Origin: Chrysopilus asiliformis
Lineage: Eukaryota > Arthropoda > Insecta > Diptera > Rhagionidae
Length of the DNA: 64,000 nucleotides
Reading direction: 5' to 3'
Assembly: GCA_964034945.1 (NCBI GenBank)
Contig: OZ035961.1
Location: forward strand, 12,039,001-12,103,000
Below, piece by piece: positions 1-12,090 of the stretch; the stretch's first letter is position 1, and every line of letters starts with the position of its first letter. A program made the position numbers and the translations under genes. The notes below the pieces were generated by a model, which did not search any database, was not told where the DNA came from, and saw only the letters and a list, made by a program, of their open reading frames with translations.

Positions 1-690
1 TTTTGCAAAGATGTTGTCTCCACGCCACGCCTCGTCTCAGAAATTGTAGATTCTTTGCACTCTTTATGTTCAAACGATGTTTTATTTGATCCTGGAAAAG
101 TTTATTGTTTGTCATTTGCGCTATAAAATTTACAGTTTATTGGATTTTAAACAGACTCCCTCAACATGTCTAAGAATATCAATACGTCCACGTGTCTTAC
201 ACAATTCAGTAAAACTGTTCGGGATTATGGACCAGAATGTTTCTTTTCTTTATATGGTTCGATGAACTGTTCGATACAATTTTTCGTTTTCCAATTTTTT
301 CTTCTTGTCTAATAAAATTGGTAACATTGTCCGTATTTCGTGTATTTGTCGTAAAATATTTTATAACCTTGTTTTCGATATACATATACCGAAAGGATAC
401 TCCGACAGAAGTATGAGCAACGTGTCATATCAGATAGTCTAAATTTGAACATATGTTGCCTGAAATTTAAGATTGATTTTCTTATATTTCTCTGAAATTT
501 TCGTTTTTTAATTTTTTCTTTTTAGGAGAAAATCGAGTATAGATGCGTCCATCGATTTGCCATGGTTTGGGTCTCGCCAAATATCGTTATTTTACTTCGT
601 ATATTGTAGTGTTGTATTTTTCAGGTATTTGGTGGAAATACTAGAGATGTCAATGCCTAAATAATGGAACAATTTTGACATTTTGAAGTC
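1..690. other. AT-rich non-coding stretch, nothing recognised
   Basis: AT-rich sequence with only short open frames in random phases. I see no conserved protein motif, splice-like structure, tRNA-like cloverleaf or clear repeat boundary here. Confidence 0.5.
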
Positions 691-706
691 AGTTTTTTTG
701 GAAACA

Positions 707-801
707 ATTGAGCATCGTATATCAAATTGTTGTCGCCTTATATCAAGACTAGGGACAAAACACTGAGCGTCGTATATCAAAACGTCTTATATCAAGGCCT
801 G
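707..801 (+). repeat. Dispersed repeat, family E copy 1
   Basis: This segment carries internally repeated phrases of the type GCGTCGTATATCAAA and CGTCTTATATCAAGG. A second, diverged occurrence lies at 33670-33765. The two share the order of the phrases and the interposed GGGACAAAAC / GGAAGCAAAAC spacer. Ends are not defined and no terminal inverted repeat or target duplication was found, so the class is unknown. Open frames crossing it are by-products of the repeat. Confidence 0.4.
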
Positions 802-1029
802 AATTTGATTTTTTCTGAAACTTCGTTTGAACAAATTTTGGGTAGGAAAACAGAAAGGAGGAGTTCGTCCAATTCTCAATTGCAATTCACTATTTTTGGA
901 CGAAAATCAGTTTTCAAAACGCATACCTATCTTTTTTCATTTTGGCGCAATTTCGATCGGAACAACCAACCACGGGAACTTTCGGTCCCGCTCTCCCCTA
1001 TATGAATTTCATATAGAGTATAAGACGCC

Positions 1030-2319
1030 CTACAGATTTTCAAGTCAAATTTAAACATTTAATTTTAAAGTCAGATTCTACTCAATTTTCATTTCTTTAT
1101 TGAGAAAAAAATCGTAAGGATTTGGGAAAGTAAGATGCATATATCACTGAAAATTCAAAGTTATGTAAAGTAGCTTGCTTCTGGAATTAAATTCGAAAAT
1201 AGAAAATTGGATTGAATTTACTGCGGAAAAATCTATTATTATGATAAATTCATATTGGAATTCAGATAAAAAATCGCTTAAACAAGTAAGATTGCTAAAG
1301 ATAAACATATTCCCGTGATTGTTTTCTTGTTGAATGTCTTCAATAAGCATTTAACGTTTCACCATGAGGAATATTTTGCCAAACGCAAATAACTTTAGGC
1401 TTGATTCTTTATTATAGCTATTTTGACTTAGACTTTGTAACAATTCAGCTTAGATACATATATAAAATATTTTGACTTGCCTTTCTTATGATTATGCGAT
1501 CGAATCAGTACCTATTATAATGATTTTGATGCCTATGCTGTATGAATATGACGTATGTATGTTTGCATGCTGGCGAAATTTTTAGATTCAAGTCAAATAT
1601 GGCGGAAATAACTTGGAATGCAATTTCATTACGGTTGATTCTGCCAATTGAATAAACAAATAACGTGTTTAATTTGAAGCTTTCGATCAATATTTGAGCT
1701 AATATTGCTCCATTTCAGTTGTATACTAACCAAATGTTATATTTGTACACCGTTTTAGATCCTTTGAGGAGAACAGATATAAAATACCATCATCCTTGAT
1801 ATCCTGATATGCCGGGAAATTGCGAGCATCTACAAAGAATATATTCGCTTTAGGATGTTGAACTCCCTGATGTGGATAAACATTGTGTTTGCCAAAAACT
1901 TGAAGCAGATAAACTGGTAAGATATTGCTTTAATTTCACATCCGTTGGAGTTTAAATAAAAAAAAATGTCTTCAGTTTTTATTTGGTGGGGAAAATTTTT
2001 GATTTTTATCGATGGTAAATGACAGTATCTAAACAAATTGAATAAAATTTTATTAGGAAAGTTTTCTATTAGCAAGGGGTGTGAAACTTTTTAATATTTT
2101 CAAAATTTGTAAAAAAAACTGAGCAAAATGATTGAAAACTTTAAATATTTGTGGCCAAAAATACGTAAATGTTGATTTTTCGAAGGCATTTTAAATTTTA
2201 AAATTTTTTTACATCCACCCTATGCGCCTGATTTCACGTTGTGAACAATTTACATTTACGTGCTTAAAAGCTGGATTAGCATTAAACTAAGGCCGTTAAC
2301 GTGTTAACGAAAAGGGGTT
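1030..2319. other. Non-coding stretch, nothing recognised
   Basis: AT-rich, no coding signal and no recognised repeat. The short fragment at about 1000-1024 with CATATAGAGTATAA resembles the end of the diverged DINE-1-like copy near 5770. Confidence 0.4.
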
Positions 2320-2600
2320 TCAAAAGGCTCGAGATAACTCGGGTTAAATGAAAAAAATGCATATAGCCAAATTTATAGGAAATTAAATTTCCTAGGTTTT
2401 TTTTAACGGTTTTACGTACCTTTAACAGTTCTCAAGATATTTGAAAAAAAAATTATTTTTTACGTATTTTTCCGAAACTAAATATTGCGGAGGAAAGTTT
2501 TTTGTTGATTACAACCGATATTTTTTTACTGGCTTCCTGGATTTAGTCGCGTTAGCATATGTTGTTCAAGGGCGAAGCCCCTAATTAATAAATAAAGTAG
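2320..2600 (+). repeat. Helentron-like repeat fragment, family D copy 1
   Basis: This stretch matches 31380-31745 in phrase order: ATGCATAT, a run with AACGGTTTTTACGTA, then TTTTTCCGAAACTAAATATTG and a GAGGAAAGTT block. Near its right end is a small hairpin, GGGC-gaa-GCCC (about 2572-2582), followed directly by CTAATTAAT. The related copy at 31080-31745 carries a GTCT/GTCC-rich stretch upstream. A microsatellite plus a 3'-proximal hairpin is typical of non-autonomous Helentrons. The 5' boundary is not resolved, so the assignment is tentative. Confidence 0.4.
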
Positions 2601-3456
2601 TAAGATTGAAAAATAATTAAAATAATGGGAACTTTTGTCCCTGCTACCAATATTGGCTACTTTAAATTTTCGCACAAGTAAACACACACACATATTTGTG
2701 GCCACTGTACGAGCAAATATTATAATGTATTAACAAGTATATTCTGATCATAATTTAGTCAATAAAAAATTCATTAAAAACTTTTTTCGTAATATTTCCT
2801 GGTTTTGAACAACCAAAGATGAAGACATGAAAAAAAATTATGGTTTTTTCTAATAAAATTTAAAAAAAGTTAAAAACTCCTTAAAAACTCCTACCACTTG
2901 GTATTACTTGGTAACGTTTGACTTCCAACATACAATATTAAAGGTGCTAGTTATGACATGTACGACAATTTTATTATTATTTGCACATTGAAACAAAAAG
3001 ATTACTGGTAGGTATTAGAAATTTATTTTTAATGTGAGAAAAAAAGCGTGCCAAATTTTCAAGTCTACCTACTAAAGCACAACTTTGTTTTTTTAAATTT
3101 TACCGAAACGCAATACTAGAATGTCGACTCGACTTTTCCGAGGGAAAGTATTTTGAATATGTTTTAGAAATAAAATTCCTAAGAATTTAGGGATTTTTGG
3201 TGTTCATTTTTAAATGATCGATTGACTTCTTGGATATACAGGTTCTCTACGCATTGGATATAAGTTCTCTTATTATTGTTGATACCTAAATAACTTCGAG
3301 TCTTTAACAGCAAATACGAAGTAGACGGAAGTAAAAATCCTGACTTTCCAGTTTTTTTGTAAACAATAATATTAGTACCTTTAGATTAAAAAAGGATCAT
3401 TTTTTGTAAAAAATGGAAGAACCGCATAATTAAGAATGTGTGAAAATTTCTATATT
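2601..3456. other. Non-coding stretch, nothing recognised
   Basis: AT-rich sequence between two repeats. No open frame with a recognisable motif, and no boundary of a mobile element seen. Confidence 0.4.
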
Positions 3457-4022
3457 TTTATACCCGTATGGTGAAACCAAAGGGTATATTAACTTTGCCT
3501 TACCGTTTGTAACGCCAAGATCCCGTCATCGCACAAAAAAATGAATTACACCAGTGTGTTTAGAATGATGAAAAAAGTTTAATTTAACATGTCCGTCCGT
3601 CTGTCCGTCTGTCCGTCTGTCTGTCTGTCTGTCTGTCTGTGGCGCGGATTGCGGGCGCACGGATTGAGCTAGAGACTTGAAATTTTGCACAGGTCCATTT
3701 TTCGAAAAAATGCGAGGCTAATTTCGTTAATGGGCAAAAATGGACTATTAGGGGGGGTACCCCCAATAGGAACGAAAATGTTTTTCGCGAATATCTCAAA
3801 AACGGTGCATGTTATCAAAAAAGTGCAAGAACAAAAGTTGTTTAGGACATGATTCTACATTAAAGTTCCATACATCAAAATCCAATTGGAACAAGTTTTA
3901 AAAAAATCTTATTGGAAAGTTTGACTTCTTACTGAAATTTTCATACACCTGTTTGCCGTTGACTTAAATCACCATACGGGTTTTCAATAATTGCCAGATT
4001 GGCAATTATAGCTTTTGTTATG
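3457..4022 (-). mobile_element. DINE-1-like non-autonomous Helentron, family A copy 1
   Basis: One of three well-preserved copies; the others are 30455-31050 and 48291-48957, in opposite orientation. It begins TTTTATACCCGTATGGTGA and ends near the hairpin ATTGCCA-gat-TGGCAAT and then ATAGCTTTTGTTAT. The sub-terminal blocks CCCGTATGGTGA and TCACCATACGGG are inverted repeats of each other. Between them lies a GTCC/GTCT microsatellite (about 3590-3640) followed by a conserved GCTAGAGACTTGAAATTTTG block. Sub-terminal inverted repeats, a tetranucleotide microsatellite and a 3' hairpin are the known architecture of Drosophila DINE-1/INE-1 elements. There is no coding capacity. The family name is an inference from structure, not from a database match. 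Confidence 0.65.
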
Positions 4023-5020
4023 TTTATATAAGAAGATGAAATTTTAATTGATGTAACTTTAAAAGGTTGAATTAAAGTTATTTTAACTTTTCCTAAATGT
4101 CAAGTTGAAAAACCGAAGGTAACTTTGCTGTTTTTAAAAATTGATTGATTTATTAAAGACAAACTTTTCTATTGTAGGTGTATGTCATTTCTTTTTTGTT
4201 GATGAAAATTGAACAAGAGGCTAACAAAACTTGAAAAGAATTGTGACGAAAAGGATTCATCGATGACAAAACAAACATTTTTTCAAGTCCATCAATGCAA
4301 TGTTTGTTGTCGAACAACAGCAACTAAAAAGGAATCAAAATTAGGTAACGTAAATAGATTTAAGAAATTTTTTTTTATATTTGTATCTTCGAGATAGATT
4401 CTTTGTGTAGAATACAATCAATAAATGTAAGGCAGAAAAATAAAAAGCATCTCAGTATAGATATTCTTTGTGAAAGAAACGATTGTGAATAGAAATTCGA
4501 TTACTTATCCTTTGGATTTCATGTTAAATAAACATAAGTTAATATGTGCCTTTCGTACATAATAAATTAAAATTTCTTTATTAAGAAAGAGAGACCAAAA
4601 CTGGTATTGATTGGTATTGAAAGAAAAAGGAAGTTTTTACTAGGAAAAATCTGGACTGGTAAATTATGCTTTTAAGATCATCTTAAAATGATAGATTTCT
4701 TCAGTTCTTTTGCCAATTTTTGGAAAATTTGGAAATTATTTTTTTGGAAAATTTGGAAATTATTTTTAGAAAATAATTTGGATATTGTTTTTAGGTATTG
4801 TGTTTAGGGTAATATCATGCAAAACTTGGATTCTCTGAAGATTAGAAGCCACAGGCATACGCCTGACGTGTAAACTTAACGAAAAAATTTAGGCACGAAA
4901 AATGCTTTTTTTTATGAAATCTAAACATAAGAAAAGCTACAACTGCCAGGGGCCAATCATCAAATACTCTATATGATGACTGACAAAAGGTTTATTTAAA
5001 AAAAATCCATTTGTAGAGGA
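4023..5020. other. Non-coding stretch with a short tandem duplication
   Basis: No gene seen. At about 4720-4765 the phrase TTGGAAAATTTGGAAATTAT is repeated in tandem. Otherwise AT-rich sequence without recognisable features. Confidence 0.4.
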
Positions 5021-5780
5021 GAGAGGGAAACGAGTGGTCCGATTGGATTTTGATTTATGAACCGATTATGTAAAATCGTATTCTAAACAAATTTTACCTT
5101 TATAAAAATTTTCAATACGACTCACCGTTTTCGAGAAAATAGAAATAAAGTATTCAATTTGTATGGTGGAGGGGTTAGCGGTGGAGGGGGTGGGGGAGGG
5201 GTAGGAGTGGTCCGATTTGATTTTTATGTGTGCATGAGTTATGTAAAATCCTATTCTAAATACATTTTATTTAGTCACCATTTTCGAGAAAATTCCAAAA
5301 AAAACGGTTTCGTGTATATGGTGAAGGGAGGAAAGAATGGTCCGATTCTGCCCGTTCAATAACTCAGCCTTGCTATTTACGAGAAACGTAATTAACTATA
5401 CAAAATGTCAAGTCTCTAGCTCAATTCTTTCGAAAGTTATGGTGTTCACGGATAGGCAGACGGACGGACAGACAGACGGACATGTGGAAATCAAAATCTT
5501 TTGTCATCCCTAAAGGCCTGTGTCCACATGGAAGTTTATTTGCAGAAGTCCCTTCTAGCAGAGACTTTTGGAAGTTTTTCCCGTGGAAACACTAACTGCA
5601 AGTGAACTTCCAGAAGTTGTGACAACAGAAATCTCTTCTAGAAGCGACTTCTGCAAATAAACTTCCATGTGGACACAGGCCTTAACACCCTGGTGTAGTT
5701 AATTTTTGTGTCCGATGTTTACAAACGGTATACTAAATATAATATACTTTCTATATGATCTTTCATATAGAGTATAAAAA
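5021..5780 (+). repeat. Diverged DINE-1-like repeat (family B) interrupted by a MITE
   Basis: The segment carries the block AAGTCTCTAGCTCAATTC, a GACG/GACA tract (about 5456-5482), GTGTAGTTAATTTTTGTGT and a right end with ATAGAGTATAAAA. These appear in the same order as in family A, but much diverged. Two copies of a GGTCCGATT-containing unit lie at about 5036 and 5208, and a G-rich tract (about 5161-5208) may form a quadruplex. A separate 169-bp palindromic MITE sits inside it (5514-5682). Diverged relatives are at 9562-10125, 17815-18150 and 51785-51935. It has no coding capacity. Confidence 0.5.
5514..5682. mobile_element. 169-bp palindromic MITE, PIF/Harbinger-like, copy 1
   Basis: Almost the entire element is an inverted repeat with termini AGGCCTGTGTCCACATGG and its complement; the arms extend about 47 bases. 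It is flanked by TAA on both sides (5511-5513 and 5683-5685). A 169-bp copy with TTA flanks lies at 33376-33544 in inverted orientation. A 3-bp TWA target duplication is the known signature of PIF/Harbinger elements, hence the tentative class. It has inserted into an older DINE-1-like repeat, so that repeat predates it. Confidence 0.75.
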
Positions 5781-8055
5781 AATTATTTTCAGAAAATTTA
5801 GCAAATAATAATAGTCCCTTTTTCTGCATCATGTTGTCGCTTCAAGATGTGTTGCTAGAAAAACCTTACAAATGTATTCTTCCAAGAACTGTAGAGTCCA
5901 CTTTGGGATGTAGTGTCAGACAAGGATAAATAAACACAAGTTTTCCACATTACAAGATAATTTTTTCAAAAGTGATAAAACTTTATATTCTCGTATTAAT
6001 TCTGGCTTAAACAAAGTTCGGAACATTTTATTTGGTAAATTGAAACCAATAGCCCATTTGTTAACATGTTGGTTTATAATTCCCCCAAAACGCAATTCAA
6101 TTCCAGTGATTTAACCGCACCAAGCTACAGCCGTACAACAGAAATGAACACAGCAATTCACCGAATTATCTGCAACATTATAAGAACGATATTCTCCTAT
6201 TCGTGGCACTTGTCATAAATCCCCATAAGGATCTTAACGTCCTAAACACACACGGGATATGAAGGAGCAAAGGAGCAAGAATGACACATACACATAAGGC
6301 CTTTTTAAATTGGTGTGCTCGGTAGAAAAGTTTTTAAAGCCATCCAAGGACTCTTTGATATTGGCATACTATTTATACGGCGAGTCCACGGGATGTGTAT
6401 GAAGCGCTGCTTAAACTATTTAATCCTTCTGGGTTTTCAAGTAAAGATCTTTTCCCTTCGACAATCTCTACACACAGTGTCAATGTGTGGAGGACCTCGG
6501 TTTGATATGTTTTTTTTTTGCCCTGTTGAAATCTCAGGGATGTTTTCATGTGAGACATTCGTATTTGTCCCACATGCGATGCAAAAATAATCGTATATGT
6601 AAGTTTGTTACGTGGTGAAAAGAATGAAACAGGAGGATTTTCGCTAATGGGGCCTCGTTTAAAGTAAATTGTGACAGCATGGGATTTTCATAGGCGTCAA
6701 GGAAATTGCCTGTCTTTTCGTCCCATTACTGTCGTGATGAAGTGTTTCCTTTTAAGATGAAACTCGACGATGACGACGGTTGAATATGCTGTCACTAGTA
6801 CTCATTTTGAGTGAATGTTGGTAAATACTATTAACAAAATTCAAAGCCTCATATTTACAAATATCTGCTGCGAAGGTATTTTCTTTACATTTCATTTGAA
6901 GCATCATTGAAAATTATGACGGGTTTTTAAATATCTATCGAGTTTTGCATGAAAATTAGCTTCAATTGAATTTAAATTCCTGTTGTTTTCATCAATGATT
7001 ATTGAATATAGAATAATTTTAATTTTCCTTTTAAAAAACAACTTCTATATTTTTTACGAAGCAAAAGCTCTTGTGCATTCATTTCAATCCATTTCGCGGT
7101 GAGGAGAGGGGGGAAGAAATACTCACACAGTTGCCAAGTTAAAACTTGTTATTAAGAACAACTCTGTTGAATAACATCTTCAAAATTCATTAACAAAAAT
7201 GTAAATCAGGAGGACGTCTGTGAAAATTCTGCAACATTAATTAGTGTAAAAGGAAAGATTTAACATCCAACTAAAAGCCAACATAATAATTCAAAGTGTT
7301 ATGCATTAAAGTCAACCTTACCCGACTGTTAATCTGGGAAAATCATTACGTCTGTGAAAAACCACATTTCCCATTATGATTAGCTTTTTCCTGATTCTGT
7401 CTCCAGGGTTTAATTCCTTTGTGCTGCTATTAACCAGAATAATATTTCTCTTTTTGAAAATCTGTCATTTGTCAGGAAATCATTTCCGGGACTCATTTTG
7501 CTTTGCTGTCTATATGCTGAAGATTTTTCAAACCTATATTCATTATGCCTGTGTGAGCGTGTAGTGACTTCTTCAGCCAATAGAATGTAACTTGTGTAAC
7601 AGAAAATGAATTTTCAAGATGGGACACTTCAAAGGATTACGCGTCAGCGAAATATAAGACTTTAATGATATTCTGCGGATTAAATCAATAATCCAAATTT
7701 AATGGGCAATTATATAAATACAGGACACGTTGAATGCGGAGAAAAGAGATTTTTTTTCCTTATTTTTGAAATGCTATAACTGAGTGGTACCTAGAATAAG
7801 GAGACGCGTATTAGGAAAGTCTTTTTATTACTTATTTCAATTAACGAAAGACGTAATAAGAAGCGCTTGGGTTTCAAGAATTTTACAATGAAATATTATT
7901 TCCGTCTTGGAAAAATTAATTGCAAATTGAGGAAAAGCGTTTTTGTGAAATAAGACATGATGAAAGTTTCTGAAATTAGAAAAAAAAGCATTAAGGTTAA
8001 TCTTAATATAATAAAATTTTAGATGTGGGAGGGGTGATAAAGTGGAGGGGGGGGG
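5781..8055. other. Long unique non-coding stretch, more balanced composition
   Basis: No gene is supported. Between about 6100 and 7600 the sequence is less AT-rich than its surroundings and not visibly repetitive. That could reflect conserved regulatory DNA, but nothing specific can be identified. Open frames here lack motifs and splice-linked partners. Confidence 0.35.
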
Positions 8056-8059
8056 GGAG

Positions 8060-8230
8060 ACAAACACTCTATCGGTTTGTCTACCATTTTGCCTGTCTGT
8101 CTGTTTATCTGAATCTTTTTCACGCGGAAATAGCTAGACCGATTTCAATGAAATTTTGATACTCCTTCCCTGATCACTTTTGAACCGTTCGACCGATTGG
8201 AATTAACTTTTCGGTATTGGATAAAGGAGT
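8060..8230 (+). repeat. GTCT-bearing Helentron/Helitron-like fragment
   Basis: A short GTCTGTCTGTTTATCTG tract (about 8095-8112) is followed by an AGCTAGACCGATTTCAATG block and TTTTGAACCGTTCGACCG. Microsatellite followed by a GCTAGA block recurs in the other Helentron-like repeats of the window. A pure G run of 12 lies just upstream, at about 8046-8057. The ends cannot be placed. Confidence 0.35.
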
Positions 8231-9561
8231 TCGTAGACAAGTATCTGCCATAAAAAGGGACCCTTCTACTTATATTATTTGAAGGAAGAAATTCCCTTTC
8301 CCGTTTGTTTTATTTGTTGGAGTAGGAAATCCAAGACATACTCACAGACTTATAGGCAGACGATTTCCTTTCTTTTAGACACCAATTTTCGGACGCCGCT
8401 TTATGCCCAAGCAAGACTCCTTGTACGCAGATTTTCAGTTTCCCAAGGATAAACATCTATCCACATCATATGTTCGAATTCATGTGTAATCGTCTACAGA
8501 AATTTGTGAATATAAATGTTTTCATACGGGCGAATATCAAACAGCATACAATTCGTAGACCAATGGGCCCACATATTTATATGCTTGTATCGTTTCTGGT
8601 TTTCTGGAATAGTAATCATCGTTAGAGACTCTTTATCTATTGTTTGGCTAATTGGAACCATTTATATGACAATAAGATACTATAATAACAAAATGCCGAG
8701 CATTTGTTTTGATTTTGTGTCCTTTTTTCCGTATTTTCATAATATCGTATTTTACCAACATCCATACATGTTTTTAATACAAGTTCCTTTCATATACAAT
8801 TCGTATGAATGCCAGTGTATAATATTTTCTATTCTACTTATATGCGTTTTGTGGCTAAATTGTCTATTCGATATGAAAATATTTGTTGTATTATGTCTCA
8901 TTACTAAATATTGTACGTAAATTATCTCAAGTGTATGCTGATGTCATCGAAAAGTGTTTTGTTGTCGAAATTAACTGGCAATGATCATCATCTCTACCAT
9001 CGAATCAACAGAATTATGCTCATTTCGAGCCGTTTTCAACATATCTTGAATATTTGTCCGGCAATACTCAATTACATAGTCGTGTTTTATGAATGAATAT
9101 TGAGTGACAAATAATATAATGGCCGAGGAAAATAGTGAACTTCGACATAAATTATCGTATTGATTGCTTATTTCAGTGGTTTTCGATACACCCTCCGTTC
9201 ATACTCATAATTATGCATTGTTTTCAAATTATGTCGAAATGGATATTTGATCCAAATGAATTTTCCAATAATTAAGCTAATTTACAGCCTTTCAGTGTTC
9301 AACAGATGACCCATTATGATCGACATTACAAGCAGTATGCAAACAAATTGAACAACTCATCATTTACTTTTAATAATTCGTGTAAAAATATAACAATTTT
9401 TATATATAGTGTGATCAAAAGCTTTTTATTATTAATATTTTGCTAATTTTGTTAAAAAAATATATCTTGAATGCAGGTGCACGACAATTTCCGAATCAAT
9501 AAATCAGGAACGTTAGTTTTAATCTAAACCACCTTTAGGGGTTGTAAAGATACGGCTGTCT
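8231..9561. other. Non-coding stretch; one long hydrophobic open frame, probably chance
   Basis: The 134-codon frame at 8516-8920 (+) is rich in Phe, Ile, Tyr and Leu, as expected from T-rich DNA. It shows no family motif, and I see no convincing flanking exons. A chemoreceptor-like fragment cannot be excluded, but nothing in the sequence supports one. Confidence 0.35.
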
Positions 9562-10125
9562 ATTTTTATACCCTATATTGTGAAATCATCAAAAGGGTAT
9601 AATATGATTTCTTTACCATTTTCAATGTTTTTTTTCTCGAGATTTTAATATTATTTATTTTGACAGTCGGACTACAGGTTATATTGAAATAGTTTTCCTT
9701 CTATCGAAACCAGAACTACCTGTCGGACAAGAACTGAATTACCCTTGTGTGCTAAGAATGATGAAAAATCTTGATTTTTACATGTTCATCTGTTCATCTA
9801 TCTGTTTGTATGTCCGTGCAGACGATAATTTGAGAACGAATTAAGCTAGAGACTTAAAATTTGACACAGCCGTTTTTCGTAAAACGAGTTCGTTTACAGA
9901 CGAGATGGAGGGTCGAGTTCTTTTACAAGTTTGTTTACGGACCATTCTTTCTCTCGCCCTTCTAAACGAAACCGTTTTTCACGATTTTCTGAAAAACGAT
10001 AACTGCAAAACTGGATTAGAAGAAATTTCATAAATCTTGCTATCTCATAGAACAAAATATCACTCAAACTCACACTCAAAAATCTAATCACTCAGCAAAA
10101 ATATGTGAAATTTTACTGTTTCTAA
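9562..10125 (+). repeat. Diverged DINE-1-like repeat, family B
   Basis: It starts TTTTTATACCCTATATTGTGA and continues AAAAGGGTATAATATG, the sub-terminal pattern of family A. This is followed by ACCCTTGTGTGCTAAGAATGATGAAAA, a degenerate GTTCATCTGTTCATC tract and AAGCTAGAGACTTAAAATTTG. The microsatellite has decayed. The right end is truncated by, or merges with, the MITE at 10126. Confidence 0.5.
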
Positions 10126-10472
10126 AGGCCCAACTATGATAGACATAAGAACGCATATGTAAATGTCAAATTCCCAACGAATGTAGACATACATAGCTGT
10201 CAACATAAAAGCTAATCTTCATTTTACCTCAAGTGGAAATTAATATGGCCACAATATTATTAAATTCACACTAAAATTTTAGGTTATGTTCACTATTTAG
10301 ATATGCCAGTTCCATTTGTATCGAATTATTTATGCTTAACGAATGTTTAACGAAGGTTTGAAAGTGGCAACACTTTGACATATGTCTATTGTGGGTTTAA
10401 CACTGACTTTCTTATTCTGGAAATGACATATGCAGCTACATATGCGTTCTTATGTCTATCATAGTTGGGCCT
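10126..10472. mobile_element. 347-bp palindromic MITE
   Basis: Left terminus AGGCCCAACTATGATAGAC and continuing CATAAGAACGCATATG is repeated in perfect inversion at the right end (about 10438-10472). The flanks are TAA on the left and TTAA on the right, so the duplication is either TAA/TTA or TA depending on where the terminus is placed. The AGGCC start resembles the 169-bp MITE family. It encodes no protein, and the interior is unrelated to its neighbours. Confidence 0.65.
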
Positions 10473-10489
10473 TTAAGATGTTTTGTTTT

Positions 10490-11744
10490 GAATACCAATG
10501 CATGAGCAATATCGAGCAATTTTAGTTAAAAAAAACCAGACCACTCCTTTTGTCTTACCTACTGGTTGAAAAAAAAAAACAGTTGAATGGCATTACAAAA
10601 ATCAAAATATTGGATTATAAATACTTCTAATTCAATTAAATATAATTACTTGAAAATATAATCAATAAAATGAAATTGAGATTCTATGATCTGAATTATA
10701 ACCAAAATTTTTGAGATTATGTTCTTAAGGTTTGTGGTAGGTATACAGACAGATATTCTTTCAACAAAGTTTCGTTCTCAGTGTCGACTGACGAGAAATG
10801 ATTCTCTTCTCTATTTTTCTTGAAATATTCCTACAAGAACACTAACGATTTCAAAGTTATTACAAGTCATAAATCAACACCAGTTGAAAATACGATTAAA
10901 GCTATTTTGACAAAATGCTCTATACGGATGCAAGTAGCAACAACATCCTTAACATGATGTGAGAGCTTTAACAAGCGAAATCTTACAAGAATTGGTAGCA
11001 AGTGATCGTAGAACAAAAACAGGAAAAGCTAAGAAAAAAAAAACTGGCAATCATAAGAACGAAAAAACTAACGACAACCACTCAAAGTTAAGACGAAAAT
11101 ACTTTTGTACGAGGAGTAAAAACGATGGAACAATAAAGGGCTACAGCTCAGTGCTGATAGTCTGTAGAAATAACAAAAGGATATGCTTGAATGTAGAGAA
11201 TTCTTAGACGAAGTTAGCTAGCTTAGCAAACTGTAGACATGGTAGATAGCAGCAACGTCACATAAACGAAAGATGAATGAAGAGATTTAATGAAAAGTGA
11301 AAAATATTGGCGGACGAAATTAATTTTCAACTAACAAATGGTAAAAGATTTTTCAAATGCTCCGTACTGCAAATGATTGTCTGGACTTGTGATTTTCCTT
11401 CGTTGGGCCATGTCTACTACGTCTTTTTACTCATTGCGGAGTTTCCTTCAATCTATTGTTAGAATTTTTTTTATAAAATCTTTCATCTCTACCAAATAAA
11501 GAATAAAGAAAAATAAAATTGTTTTTTTTTGCAGTAAATAACTAATATACATTTTTTTTAAAGCCACTTAGAGCGTTTCTTGTAAATATAGAAAAGTAGA
11601 AAATAGAAAAGTTATTTCCTAATTGCCTATAAAGGAATTCGAACTCTCGTACCTTTCGTACCTCGTACCTCGTCCCCCCACCCCATTCCGCCACTTATCC
11701 CCTAACTCTGTCCCGGTCACCCAGTAAAAAAATGGCCACCCGAA
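10490..11744. other. Non-coding stretch, nothing recognised
   Basis: AT-rich and A-rich. The Lys-rich open frame at 10959-11207 follows the A-rich composition and has no motif, so I do not call it a gene. Confidence 0.4.
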
Positions 11745-12015
11745 ATTGTCCCAAATTTGGACCGGCTCTTTTTATTTTTTGAAAGGTTTTATTTAGCTAG
11801 ACTTCGTATCTGTTTGTCTGTTTGTCTGCAGGCAGACAGAATTTTGACCCACTTTCACTCAACCAATTGACTTGAAATGCGTAAGTCCGATGACAATACA
11901 ATATTTTCATTACTTCGTTCTTGCATGGATAAGAGAAGGTCCTGTAAGGATAACGTGATTATCCTTTTCCTCAAATTTTCGGGAAAAAATCTTATCTGGG
12001 GGTTTTTTCAGCGTA
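11745..12015 (+). repeat. Fragment related to the Helitron at 41259-42786
   Basis: It contains GTTTGTCTGTTTGTCTGCAG, then CAACCAATTGACTTGAAATG and AAGGTCCTGTAAGGATAACG followed by ATTATCCTTTT. The GGTCCTGTAAGGATAACG block is the core of the tandem units in the 42.2-42.7 kb Helitron. No 3' hairpin or CTAG end is visible, so this is a truncated copy. Confidence 0.45.
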
Positions 12016-12090
12016 CTTTTTTTTAAATGCTAAGTATCAAAGAATAAAGAAATTATTTTTTGCTGTGCCTATAACATCCAAGGATTAAAG

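Noticed and set aside
3590..3640. Possible CRISPR-like or satellite array
   Set aside because: The units are simple tetranucleotides (GTCT/GTCC) within a mobile element, with no spacers, and the genome is eukaryotic.
8516..8920. 134-codon hydrophobic frame resembling a membrane receptor piece
   Set aside because: Residue content follows T-rich DNA. No family motif, no flanking exons, no conserved C-terminal receptor signature.
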